Translations under genes and position numbers: made by a program
Assembly (NCBI GenBank): GCA_002331045.1
Contig: DCYK01000015.1
Location: forward strand, 1-14,819
Origin: Candidatus Saccharibacteria bacterium UBA2112
GTDB taxonomy: Bacteria > Patescibacteriota > Saccharimonadia > Saccharimonadales > Saccharimonadaceae
Direction of reading: 5' to 3'
Length of the DNA: 14,819 nucleotides
In this document: in pieces, positions 1-7,140 of the stretch
Numbering within the stretch: the first letter of the stretch is position 1
Layout: each line of letters starts with the position of its first letter
Notes under the pieces: generated by a model
What the model was told of the DNA's origin: nothing
Databases searched by the model: none
What the model saw: only the letters and a program-made list of their open reading frames with translations

Positions 1-1757
1 CTACGAACATACTCGTTCATATCCAACCGGATCAAATGATCTTCACCGCCAAAGTACACATCGCCAAGTGCTTTTGACAATTCCGTCTTGCCCACCCCCG
101 TCGGGCCCAAAAAGAGAAATGTACCAATAGGACGGTTCTCGTTACGAACACCCGCTCGGGCCCGACGAAGTGCGTCACTCACCACCTGCACAGCCTGCGT
201 CTGATTGATCATTCGTTCGTGGATAAGATCTTCAAGATTTAAAAGTGTTTCGCGCTCTTGCTCGCCCTTTGCGACGCCAATCTTAATCCCCATCGTCTGT
301 TCGATTGCCTGCTGGACAGAATTACCTGTCACCATTCCATTCTCACTATAGCCTGCTGCACTTTCAAGTAACTTCAAGGCCCGTCCTGGCATTTCAAGGT
401 CATGGATGTATCGCTCACTCAATCTGTACGCCTCGCTAATCGACTGATACATGTATGTTACTTTACGCTGATACTCGGTATACAATAACTGATCTTGCAT
501 AACAGTGATCGTCTCGTCGCGTGTTGCCGGTGAAACAGTAATGCGGTTAAGGGCATTCATCAATGCAGCATTTCGTTGACCAATTTGGAGTAGTCGCTGT
601 TCATCCATTGTAAGAATAATACGTAGTGCACCACCCTCAAGTATAGGCAAAAGTACATTTGTCAGATCAACCGATCCAACACCTTCCTCAAAAAATAACT
701 GAGCATTATCAAGACAGATAATAATGTTTTTTGCGCTATGCGCTTCACCAAGAACACGCATCACGAGCCCTTCAAGCTCTCCGCGACCAGGAGCTGCTGC
801 AATGAGTGCTGCCGAATCAAGCATGAAGACCTGACGGAACTTCAGGTTGGATGGCACGTGCGCCTCTGCATCCATCAGCCTTTCGGCAAATGCACGCACC
901 AATGTCGATTTACCAACGCCAGCCGCCCCAACTAACGCAGCATTTTGGCGGCTACCGGTGCTGAAAGTATCGACCAATTGATCGAGCGCCTTCTGGTGCG
1001 CTTCTAGTTCGACATGAGCTCCTCCACCGACATGTTCAGATAAATTTTGCCCGAAACGTTTGAGAAGTGGAATATAACCAAATGCAAAATCACGTGCGAT
1101 CCCTCCAGTCCTCATTGCCCGTTTACTTTTTTTGATTAACACGCGCAAATGCTCATACCAGTGGATACCGCTGATCAGATCTTCGCGATCAAGCTTCATA
1201 TGAGCGAGTAGTGAATCTCTGTCTGCATAACTATCAATAATTGCAACAACCAGCACGGCCCCAGAGATAAACTCACTGCCAGATTGCTCGCGAATCGCAA
1301 GTGCACTCTGCCAAATCGCCTCACTGTCAGCAGGTTGGTCTGATGTAATATTATCCAGAAAGCCGCGAGTAATACCAAAGCGCCCCGCAAAGAATAACCC
1401 GCCCTGTACCTGCGCAGCCGCTTGGGCGATTTCTTTTGGCGTAGGATTACGACCCAACATTCCTAATATATCCCCCGCCAACAGACCATCTACTGATCCA
1501 TCAATAAACTTTGGCTCTTGCAGTTCTCCTCGATGCCACTCAAGAAGCATGACTGGCAATGCACACAGTCCGATAACCACCCACCCAGTTGCTACATGGG
1601 CGACAAAAACCAATACAAGCCCACCAAATAACAACCCTAGTGTGATTACGACGAGCAAAAAGATTAATGGTCGTGATAGCAATACACCAAGTCGCGCTTG
1701 CGCTGCTCTCACACTTTGATACGTATACGTACTAGTTTTGTCCACTATCCCGTCCAT
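1..1757 (-). CDS. Membrane-anchored ClpC-like AAA+ ATPase, 3' end outside window
   Basis: Only the first 585 residues are visible; the gene runs off the left edge. In order: a hydrophobic region with two membrane segments (about residues 30-53 and 58-73), a degenerate Clp N-type repeat (about 95-210, with the pattern SEFISGAVLVVAII), a first AAA+ domain with Walker A GAAGVGKS (277-284), and a second with Walker A GPTGVGKT (551-558). Clp/Hsp100 proteins unfold protein substrates with ATP, often feeding a ClpP protease; membrane anchoring suggests action at the inner face of the membrane (inference). The first domain is odd: its Walker B reads IIICLDN, with Asn where the catalytic Glu belongs, the KYRG-type pore loop reads APGRG, and the paired arginines at the usual Arg-finger site are absent. 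The second domain looks intact as far as it is seen. Start ATG 1757 overlaps the upstream stop by 13 bases; GTG 1745 is an alternative. It is co-transcribed with the preceding membrane protein. The family is clear, the exact role is not. Confidence 0.85.
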   Translation of the reverse strand, partial: MDGIVDKTSTYTYQSVRAAQARLGVLLSRPLIFLLVVITLGLLFGGLVLVFVAHVATGWVVIGLCALPVMLLEWHRGELQEPKFIDGSVDGLLAGDILGMLGRNPTPKEIAQAAAQVQGGLFFAGRFGITRGFLDNITSDQPADSEAIWQSALAIREQSGSEFISGAVLVVAIIDSYADRDSLLAHMKLDREDLISGIHWYEHLRVLIKKSKRAMRTGGIARDFAFGYIPLLKRFGQNLSEHVGGGAHVELEAHQKALDQLVDTFSTGSRQNAALVGAAGVGKSTLVRAFAERLMDAEAHVPSNLKFRQVFMLDSAALIAAAPGRGELEGLVMRVLGEAHSAKNIIICLDNAQLFFEEGVGSVDLTNVLLPILEGGALRIILTMDEQRLLQIGQRNAALMNALNRITVSPATRDETITVMQDQLLYTEYQRKVTYMYQSISEAYRLSERYIHDLEMPGRALKLLESAAGYSENGMVTGNSVQQAIEQTMGIKIGVAKGEQERETLLNLEDLIHERMINQTQAVQVVSDALRRARAGVRNENRPIGTFLFLGPTGVGKTELSKALGDVYFGGEDHLIRLDMNEYVR

Positions 1758-2122
1758 CCTATCACCATGAGTCCCACGCCAATCACTGGGAAAAAGGGCA
1801 CTAAGCCCCAAACCACCAGGCCCAACACGCTATATGTCACCATAAAACCCAGTACAACAGCCCCAACCGTCAAAATAATAAGACGGATAAATGCTCCTAT
1901 TACTCGCGAGAATAACTTATCTATCATTGCGCGAAATTTCACTTCGAGTGAACCCTGGACACTGCCGGCAGATATTTGCCGATAAGGTGAAAAGAGCGTC
2001 TTGATGAGCAGCCCAAAAGAAAAGTAATCGATCAAACTTTCTAACCGACCTGAAATAATACGCAAACGTTCACGTATACCGTCACCGTACCACCACTGAA
2101 AAAGACTTGTGATCAACAGCAT
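1745..2122 (-). CDS. Small membrane protein of unknown function
   Basis: I do not recognise the family. The predicted 125-residue protein has an amphipathic, basic first half (pattern WWYGDGIRERL near residue 10, then a segment about 30-45) and a strongly hydrophobic second half with one long or two short membrane segments (about residues 75-122) ending at the C-terminus. The open frame extends to 2182, but that start lies beyond the divergent murT start; ATG 2128 and ATG 2122 are both more reasonable. I chose 2122 because an extended -10 box (TGGTACAAT) ends at 2129, which would put transcription start on this ATG. The stop overlaps the start of the Clp-like ATPase, so the two are translationally coupled and the protein may be its membrane partner or adaptor (inference from position only). 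Confidence 0.6.
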   Translation of the reverse strand: MLLITSLFQWWYGDGIRERLRIISGRLESLIDYFSFGLLIKTLFSPYRQISAGSVQGSLEVKFRAMIDKLFSRVIGAFIRLIILTVGAVVLGFMVTYSVLGLVVWGLVPFFPVIGVGLMVIGWTG

Positions 2123-2128
2123 AACCAT

Positions 2129-2137
2129 ATTGTACCA
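2129..2137 (-). promoter_or_regulatory. Extended -10 box for membrane protein/Clp-like unit
   Basis: On the minus strand TGGTACAAT (2137 to 2129) matches an extended -10 element (TGnTATAAT, one mismatch). Start of transcription would fall near 2122, on the chosen ATG. No good -35 hexamer is seen. It lies back to back with the murT promoter. Confidence 0.45.
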
Positions 2138-2150
2138 CCGAAGTGTGCGG

Positions 2151-2156
2151 TATAAT
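2151..2156 (+). promoter_or_regulatory. -10 box for murT-gatD
   Basis: A perfect TATAAT, preceded by CGG, ends 11 bases before the murT ATG at 2168. Transcription would begin near 2163, leaving a leader of only about five bases and no room for a Shine-Dalgarno site. The -35 region is weak (TTGTAC with a 15-base spacer, 2130-2135). Confidence 0.6.
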
Positions 2157-2167
2157 AGGCGATAGAT

Positions 2168-3451
2168 ATGACAAAGATACACAGTGTCCTCATGGGAAAG
2201 GCTATCCGACGCGTTGCTCGCCTTCGCGGTGGTAGCGGCTCGGCACTTCCGGGACTTGTCGTGGAAAAGATCGACAAATCCTTTGTCACTAGCGCATTAG
2301 CAAAGTTACCTCATGGAGTCGTTATTATCAGTGGCACAAACGGCAAAACAACCACTACTAAAATGGTAGTCGAACTTCTGGAAAGCCAAGGCCTGCGCGT
2401 CTTTACGAACCGTACAGGCAGTAATTTCAGCCGTGGTGTTGCTGCAGCCCTCCTTGCAGACATGAATGCTCGAGGCAACCTAAGCGCTGATGTTGCCGTA
2501 CTCGAGATGGACGAGGCACATGCAGTACATTTTGCCGAGAAAGTCAGGCCTCGCCACTGCCTGCTCCTCAATGTCATGCGCGACCAATTAGATCGCTTCG
2601 GAGAAATCGATCATACAGCCAAGCTGCTCCATCGCATTGCACAAGCAACAACCGAAGGTATCGTACTCAACCGTGATGATCCGCGACTTGTCAGTGACAC
2701 ATTCCTTCGCGACATTACTGCACCCATCAGTAGTTTTGGAGTGAGTACTGATCTCATTGCGCAATTTCCTTCCGATGACGACATGCACTCTCGCTCGGAT
2801 AGTACAAAGAAGACGCCAACCTTCGACGATGATACTTGCCTGGAGGCGATCGAAGGTCAGGAAGTAACACTTTCATATGGAGATACAGCCAAAAAAATCT
2901 CACTAAAACTTAATGGCATCTATAATATCCTCAACGCCGTCGGCGCAGTCGCCTTATGTCGCCAAATCACAGGAGATGATTTTAACGAGGCGGCTATGCT
3001 CGATGCCCTCGCCAACGTCACCCCAGCATTCGGTCGCGGCGAGAACATCACTGTCGGTGGTCAGCCCTGCCAACTCGTATTGGTAAAAAACCCAAGTGGA
3101 TTTCGCCTTGGACTCCAGTCGTTCAACCCAAAAGGCTATGCGACAATGATTGCAATCAATGATGACTATGCCGACGGACGAGATATGAGCTGGCTATGGG
3201 ATGTTAACTTTGACAGCCTCAAGAAAGACGGTGTGTTCGAACTCAGCGGTACAAGAGCGTACGACATGGCACTCCGTCTTCAGTATGATGACGTTAATCT
3301 ATCGCACGTTGATACGGATATACGTCGCGCTCTGAGAAACTTTTTACATGCAGCAGATGGCAAACCAAAACGTATCTACTGCACCTATACTGCAATGCTT
3401 GCCGTCCGCCGCGAGCTTAGCAAAGTTGCAGAGGTAAAGGAGATCGGATGA
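2168..3451 (+). CDS. murT: Lipid II isoglutaminyl synthase, ligase subunit MurT
   Basis: With GatD, MurT amidates the alpha-carboxyl of D-Glu in the peptidoglycan stem peptide of lipid II, using ATP and ammonia from glutamine, at the cytoplasmic face of the membrane. It is a Mur-ligase-family protein of 427 residues. The P-loop GTNGKTTTT is at 56-64; the central ligase domain shows LEMDEAHAVHF and LLNVMRDQLDRFGE, and the NGIYNILNAVGAV helix follows near 250. The C-terminal DUF1727-type domain carries the motif NDDYADGRDMSWLWDV (331-346), where the Asp that completes the amidotransferase triad in Staphylococcus aureus is expected. Unlike S. aureus and Streptococcus pneumoniae MurT, the segment 190-250 contains no CxxC pairs, so the zinc ribbon is missing. 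The stop overlaps the gatD start (ATGA), typical of coupled subunits. No Shine-Dalgarno site precedes ATG 2168; the mRNA is probably nearly leaderless. Confidence 0.93.
   Translation: MTKIHSVLMGKAIRRVARLRGGSGSALPGLVVEKIDKSFVTSALAKLPHGVVIISGTNGKTTTTKMVVELLESQGLRVFTNRTGSNFSRGVAAALLADMNARGNLSADVAVLEMDEAHAVHFAEKVRPRHCLLLNVMRDQLDRFGEIDHTAKLLHRIAQATTEGIVLNRDDPRLVSDTFLRDITAPISSFGVSTDLIAQFPSDDDMHSRSDSTKKTPTFDDDTCLEAIEGQEVTLSYGDTAKKISLKLNGIYNILNAVGAVALCRQITGDDFNEAAMLDALANVTPAFGRGENITVGGQPCQLVLVKNPSGFRLGLQSFNPKGYATMIAINDDYADGRDMSWLWDVNFDSLKKDGVFELSGTRAYDMALRLQYDDVNLSHVDTDIRRALRNFLHAADGKPKRIYCTYTAMLAVRRELSKVAEVKEIG
3436..3442 (+). promoter_or_regulatory. Ribosome binding site of gatD
   Basis: AAAGGAG lies five bases before the gatD ATG (3448), inside the end of murT. 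It fixes the start and shows that this organism does use Shine-Dalgarno sites for downstream genes. Confidence 0.75.
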
Positions 3452-4176
3452 GTGAATCCACTAAAAGCCTGACGATACTTCATTTATATCCACGAGATAT
3501 GAATATTTATGGTGACTGGGGTAATGTGTTGGTACTGAAACGACGAGCTCAATGGCATGGTTACAAAGTAAAAATTATTGATTATAATCCTGGCGATACA
3601 TTCCCGCGTGACGTCGATATTGTCGTCGGTGGCGGTGGACAGGATAGTGGACAGGACAAGATCCAGGCAGATCTTCATACAATAGGACCACAGCTAAAAG
3701 CACTGGCCGACAACGGCACACCAATGCTTGTTATTTGTGGACTCTATCAGTTGTTCGGTACATTTTTCCAAACTCATGATGGCCACATTATCAACGGTAT
3801 TGGTATCCTCGATATCGAGACAGTCGCCAAATCAAAGCGCCTCATTGGCAATATAACGATCCAAAGCGACACATTCGGTGAAATTATTGGATACGAAAAT
3901 CACAGCGGGCAAACATTTCTCCATGAAGGTGCACTACCACTCGGTACCGTCGAGCGTGGAGCGGGAAATAATGATCAGGACAACTCCGAAGGTGCTTGCT
4001 GGAAAAACATTATCGGTAGTTATATGCATGGATCTTTACTACCTAAAAATCCCGCCATTGCTGACTGGCTCATCAAACAAGCTGCCACAAAAAAATACGG
4101 ATCCTTCAAGCCACAGACGATTGATGACCGATTTGCTGACCTTGCTCGTGAGCATGCACGTAAACGACCACGTTAA
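3448..4176 (+). CDS. gatD: Lipid II isoglutaminyl synthase, glutamine amidotransferase subunit GatD
   Basis: GatD hydrolyses glutamine and passes ammonia to MurT for amidation of the lipid II D-Glu. The 242-residue length and fold match the CobB/CobQ-like (class I triad) amidotransferases. The N-terminus ILHLYPRDMNIYGDWGN is typical of the family. The nucleophile is Cys97 in VICGLYQLFG and the catalytic His is His194 in GSYMHGSLLPKNP; Arg131 (KSKRLIGN) corresponds to the glutamine-binding Arg128 region of S. aureus GatD. The residue after Cys-Gly is Leu where many relatives have Gly. The triad Asp is expected to come from MurT. A four-base overlap with murT and a strong Shine-Dalgarno support coupled translation. 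The stop shares a TTAA palindrome with the stop of the convergent Nudix gene, with no terminator between them. Confidence 0.93.
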   Translation: MSESTKSLTILHLYPRDMNIYGDWGNVLVLKRRAQWHGYKVKIIDYNPGDTFPRDVDIVVGGGGQDSGQDKIQADLHTIGPQLKALADNGTPMLVICGLYQLFGTFFQTHDGHIINGIGILDIETVAKSKRLIGNITIQSDTFGEIIGYENHSGQTFLHEGALPLGTVERGAGNNDQDNSEGACWKNIIGSYMHGSLLPKNPAIADWLIKQAATKKYGSFKPQTIDDRFADLAREHARKRPR

Positions 4177-4574
4177 CGATTTGGCAAGTAATCAACAATG
4201 AACCTTTTATAAGAGGGTACGGCGACGTTGTCATTGATTATGTCGTCAACATTGACCCATAGAGCATCCCTCATCTCCTCCGCCTGTGGTACGAGTTTTG
4301 TATCAGGATCGAGAACACCTCTATATCCTAAAATAATTTTGCCGTTGTGATGAATATCAAAATCTGTGTGTTCTAGAGTAAGACCTTCAACCCCTAATTC
4401 TTCAAATAGTTCGCGCGCCATTGCCATGTCTGGAGATTCGCCCTCATCAATGTGGCCACCAGGAAGTCCGTAGGCAATATCGCCACCATAATCAACAACA
4501 AGTACTTTCGTGCCATCCGGGCTAAAAAGTACACACTTGCACGTCACACGGTGGATATCACGTCTACGTGTCAT
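4173..4574 (-). CDS. Nudix hydrolase
   Basis: A 133-residue single-domain Nudix protein. The Nudix box is perfect: Gly40, five residues, Glu46, seven residues, then RELFEELGV (54-62), which is GX5EX7REUXEEXGU and supplies the metal-binding glutamates. Family members cleave nucleoside diphosphates linked to another moiety, for example oxidised nucleotides, ADP-ribose or sugar nucleotides; the substrate cannot be read from the sequence. The preceding YGLPGG is typical of the family. Start ATG 4574 lies inside the end of bcp (11-base overlap), so it is the second gene of a bcp-Nudix operon. Both could belong to oxidative damage control (inference). No clear Shine-Dalgarno site is present; translation may depend on coupling to bcp. 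Confidence 0.9.
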   Translation of the reverse strand: MTRRRDIHRVTCKCVLFSPDGTKVLVVDYGGDIAYGLPGGHIDEGESPDMAMARELFEELGVEGLTLEHTDFDIHHNGKIILGYRGVLDPDTKLVPQAEEMRDALWVNVDDIINDNVAVPSYKRFIVDYLPNR

Positions 4575-5034
4575 GTTTTTGTAACATCTTTAATTCGTTG
4601 ATTACCTGCTCGCCATGGCCAAGGGGCGTCACCCGTCCATATACTTTCTGCACCATTCCGGAGGGATCGATGATAAACGTCTTACGCAAGATTCCCTCAC
4701 GACCAAACATTTTTTTACCCCAAGCTCCATAACTAGTGATGACGCTTCCATCATGATCACTGAGTAACGTAAAGTTCAATGAATGTTTTACCTTGAATTT
4801 TTCGTGACTACTTGGGTCATCCTTGCTGATACCCACAACTTCAGCCCCCATTACTGCTAGCTCATCCCGTGCATCACGCAAGCTACAAGCCTCAACCGTA
4901 CAACCCGGCGTATCGTCTTTCGGATAAAAATAAAGTACGACCCACTTTCCCGAAAAATCCTTCAATGATATCGTCTTGCCATCTGTAGTTGTGAGGGTAA
5001 AATCTGGTGCCGGATAGGGAATTATTTTTGTCAT
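4564..5034 (-). CDS. bcp: Thiol peroxiredoxin Bcp/PrxQ
   Basis: A 156-residue peroxiredoxin of the AhpC/TSA superfamily, Bcp/PrxQ group, which reduces hydrogen peroxide and organic hydroperoxides in the cytoplasm with thiol reductants. The start PAPDFTLTTTDGK is typical, followed by VVLYFYPKDDTPGCT with the peroxidatic Cys45; the resolving Cys50 lies in TVEAC, the same C-X4-C spacing as Escherichia coli BCP. The C-terminal part holds FGREGILRKTFIIDPSG. Length is as expected for the family. The -10 box TATAAT ends six bases before ATG 5034, so the predicted transcription start is the A of the ATG, a leaderless mRNA. It overlaps the downstream Nudix gene. Confidence 0.95.
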   Translation of the reverse strand: MTKIIPYPAPDFTLTTTDGKTISLKDFSGKWVVLYFYPKDDTPGCTVEACSLRDARDELAVMGAEVVGISKDDPSSHEKFKVKHSLNFTLLSDHDGSVITSYGAWGKKMFGREGILRKTFIIDPSGMVQKVYGRVTPLGHGEQVINELKMLQKHDT

Positions 5035-5040
5035 ATTGCC

Positions 5041-5046
5041 ATTATA
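5041..5046 (-). promoter_or_regulatory. -10 box for bcp-Nudix operon
   Basis: On the minus strand CGGTATAAT has its hexamer at 5046-5041. Six bases separate it from ATG 5034, placing the expected transcription start (about seven bases after the -10) on the start codon. No convincing -35 is visible. Confidence 0.6.
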
Positions 5047-5074
5047 CCGTAGCTACCGAGTGTCGCACAGTCAG

Positions 5075-5103
5075 TTGTCAGGAATGTCACTCTCGAATAT
5101 AAT
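5075..5103 (+). promoter_or_regulatory. Sigma70-type promoter for GT-C-like protein
   Basis: TTGTCA (5075-5080), a 17-base spacer, then TATAAT (5098-5103). This is the best full promoter in the window. The ATG follows nine bases after the -10, leaving a leader of about three bases. Confidence 0.7.
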
Positions 5104-5112
5104 GCTGAATGA

Positions 5113-6618
5113 ATGCTACAAAAAATCCTTACCTTATTTCATCGTCTTCTTGACTCACCAAAAACATTCTTCGTCATTGTCGGTCTACTCATCGCTCAAG
5201 CCCTATGGTTCGCTCTCACCGTTCAGTATCCAATGGCATTTGACGAAAATTATCACCTGGGTATCATCCAAATCTACGCCCAGCAATGGTTGCCGTTTAT
5301 CCAAAGTAATCCACCCGGATCAGAAGCATATGGTGATATTACTCGGTACGGTTCGTACATGTTCCATTACCTCATGAGTTTTCCCTATCGACTCATCTCG
5401 CTCTTTACTGAAAACTTCTACATTCAAGTTATCTTTTTACGTTTTATAAATATCGCACTTTTCGTTGGTGGGCTTTTTGCCTTTCGCCATGTATTGAGGT
5501 ACATGCGTATCTCACGAAAACTCACCAACTTCACATTACTACTACTTGTCCTTATTCCCGTCGTACCTTTTTTGGCAGCAACAATCAATTATGATAATTT
5601 AATACTGCTCATCGTTCCACTCTTTATATGGCTTGTCGTCAAAAGCGACCAAGATATACACAAGAGTACACTATCAGCGCGCACTCTCGCACTGCTGATT
5701 GCCCTGGGCTGTTTTGGCTCTCTCGTCAAGTACGCCTTCTTGCCTATTTTTGGTATTAGTATTGTTTATCTAGTTATCCTGTGGTTGCGCGCAAAAAAAA
5801 GACAACAAATACTATCGGCGATCATTGCGTCATTAAAGCACGAAAAACCATGGGTCCAGTTTATTCTCGCGCTCCTGACTGTCATTAGTGTCGGTCTGTT
5901 TATCGAAAGATACGGTGTTAATATTGTCCAGTATCAAAAATACGAACCAACATGTAGCGCAGTACGACCAATTAGTGAATGTGTTCAGTATGGTCCATGG
6001 GGGCGCGATTATCGAACCCAACAAACAGTTCAAGAAACAAACCCGCCCCACAATCCAGCCATACCGCTTTTTGTACCGGCCTGGATTGACGGACTCTTAT
6101 ATCGTTTATATTTTGCTATCAACTATGACTACTCGAACAAACAACCACTTCCACTCCCCTTCTTCACAGCCTACATCGTTGGAGTAATCGGCCTTATTGC
6201 AGCGTTCATTTACTCACGTTCAATCGTGAGGAAAAACCGCTACCTACTACTACTTGGTATCGTTATCGTCACGTACGGTGCCTCGCTTTTCTACGTCAAC
6301 TTCTCGTCTTATGTAGACTTACGAACCATGGTGGCTATCAATGGACGCTATTTCCTTATCATCATGCCGTTCATCTTTATTTGGCTAGCATACGCGTACC
6401 GGCACCTATTTACCTCACTCTTCAAACGGCGAGCCACGTCCCTACTTGGTATACTCGGTATCTTTGTTATTATTGCCACCCTGAATGGCGGCGGCATGAT
6501 CACTCATCTCGTTCGATCAGAGACCTCATGGTTCTGGCAAAGTGGTCCCGAAACAACGATTAATACAACGGCACAAGATATCGTGCAGCCAGTTATCATT
6601 GATTTCAAACACCGCTAA
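5113..6618 (+). CDS. Polytopic membrane protein, GT-C glycosyltransferase-like
   Basis: A 501-residue protein with about eleven hydrophobic segments (roughly 18-38, 105-124, 138-156, 160-176, 188-205, 208-225, 248-264, 350-368, 376-395, 411-430, 441-459). After the first segment it has MAFDENYHLG (41-50), an acidic-His motif in the first extracytoplasmic loop like the Asp/Glu site of GT-C enzymes (GT39/ArnT/PMT type). ATINYDNL (156-163) and NGRYFLIIMPF (410-420) also fit lipid-linked sugar transferases or DUF2142-like proteins. A long loop (270-350) holds two cysteines (281, 290) that could form a disulfide outside the membrane. Such enzymes use polyprenyl-phosphate sugars to modify surface glycans or proteins; donor and acceptor are unknown here. 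The convergent GtrA-family gene nearby fits a surface-glycan role (inference). Confidence 0.7.
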   Translation: MLQKILTLFHRLLDSPKTFFVIVGLLIAQALWFALTVQYPMAFDENYHLGIIQIYAQQWLPFIQSNPPGSEAYGDITRYGSYMFHYLMSFPYRLISLFTENFYIQVIFLRFINIALFVGGLFAFRHVLRYMRISRKLTNFTLLLLVLIPVVPFLAATINYDNLILLIVPLFIWLVVKSDQDIHKSTLSARTLALLIALGCFGSLVKYAFLPIFGISIVYLVILWLRAKKRQQILSAIIASLKHEKPWVQFILALLTVISVGLFIERYGVNIVQYQKYEPTCSAVRPISECVQYGPWGRDYRTQQTVQETNPPHNPAIPLFVPAWIDGLLYRLYFAINYDYSNKQPLPLPFFTAYIVGVIGLIAAFIYSRSIVRKNRYLLLLGIVIVTYGASLFYVNFSSYVDLRTMVAINGRYFLIIMPFIFIWLAYAYRHLFTSLFKRRATSLLGILGIFVIIATLNGGGMITHLVRSETSWFWQSGPETTINTTAQDIVQPVIIDFKHR

Positions 6619-6625
6619 TTTGTAG

Positions 6626-7069
6626 TTATGATGACTTCTTGAATATTACCCTACTGTACCAAAGATAATTCCATATAGCTGTTGCTGCTGTTGCAATGAC
6701 TTTTGCACCAAACAAAATAGCTTCATCATTAAAGTGAGCAGCCATTCCGAGGATTGGCTGGAAGGTCATCAGTATAACACCTTGCAGTACCCACAATCCC
6801 GTAAGAGTCACCGTTATGAAAAGAATGATCTTCCGTGTATTATGCGTATCTGTATCACCAAATACCGCCCGCTTGTTGAGCAGATAACTAAAAAACAACG
6901 CAACCGATGTCGAGCTGACATTCGCAAAAAATACTGGCCACCCAATTAAACTCACTAATCCAAATAGTAACGAGAAATCAACGAGCGTATTCATAAAACC
7001 AACCATTGCAAAGCGCACTTTTTGAAAGCTCACCAACTTTTTGGCGTATCGTTTATGTCGTTTTTCCAT
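6626..7069 (-). CDS. GtrA-family membrane protein
   Basis: A 147-residue protein with four membrane segments (about 20-41, 44-62, 81-103, 117-137), the usual plan of GtrA-like proteins, which are thought to flip polyprenyl-phosphate-linked sugars for surface polysaccharide or teichoic acid decoration. Family marks are VRFAMVGFMNTLVDF at the first helix, FSYLLNKRAVF (60-70) at the end of the second, and IWNYLWYSRVIF near the C-terminus. The N-terminus is very basic. The frame is open upstream to 7138, but that would overlap the tRNA promoter; ATG 7069 is preceded by AAAAGGA and a -10-like TACAGT ten bases away, so I use it. It converges with the GT-C-like gene with a seven-base gap and may act with it (inference). 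Confidence 0.85.
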   Translation of the reverse strand: MEKRHKRYAKKLVSFQKVRFAMVGFMNTLVDFSLLFGLVSLIGWPVFFANVSSTSVALFFSYLLNKRAVFGDTDTHNTRKIILFITVTLTGLWVLQGVILMTFQPILGMAAHFNDEAILFGAKVIATAATAIWNYLWYSRVIFKKSS

Positions 7070-7079
7070 GTATCCTTTT

Positions 7080-7085
7080 ACTGTA
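7080..7085 (-). promoter_or_regulatory. Possible -10 box for GtrA-family gene
   Basis: TACAGT (7085-7080) ends ten bases before ATG 7069. The ten-base gap holds AAAAGGA, so the transcript may carry a very short leader with part of a Shine-Dalgarno site. The match is imperfect and no -35 is seen. Confidence 0.35.
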
Positions 7086-7098
7086 GCACATGCCCCTG

Positions 7099-7127
7099 TT
7101 CTCAAATGGCAGAAAATAGGGTATAAT
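7099..7127 (+). promoter_or_regulatory. Promoter of tRNA-Pro
   Basis: TTCTCA (7099-7104), a 17-base spacer, then GGGTATAAT with its hexamer at 7122-7127. Transcription would start near 7134, a few bases before the mature tRNA 5' end at 7141. Confidence 0.6.
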
Positions 7128-7140
7128 GGCGCAAGCATAC

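Noticed and set aside
738..1985. Open frames at 738-935 (+), 1196-1390 (-) and 1698-1985 (+)
   Set aside because: They lie in the wrong frames of the Clp-like ATPase or the small membrane protein and have compositionally odd products without family motifs.
2168..3451. Recoding of UGA to Gly or Trp, as in some Patescibacteria
   Set aside because: murT ends in TGA at the expected length with gatD starting in the overlap, and no recognised gene has an internal TGA.
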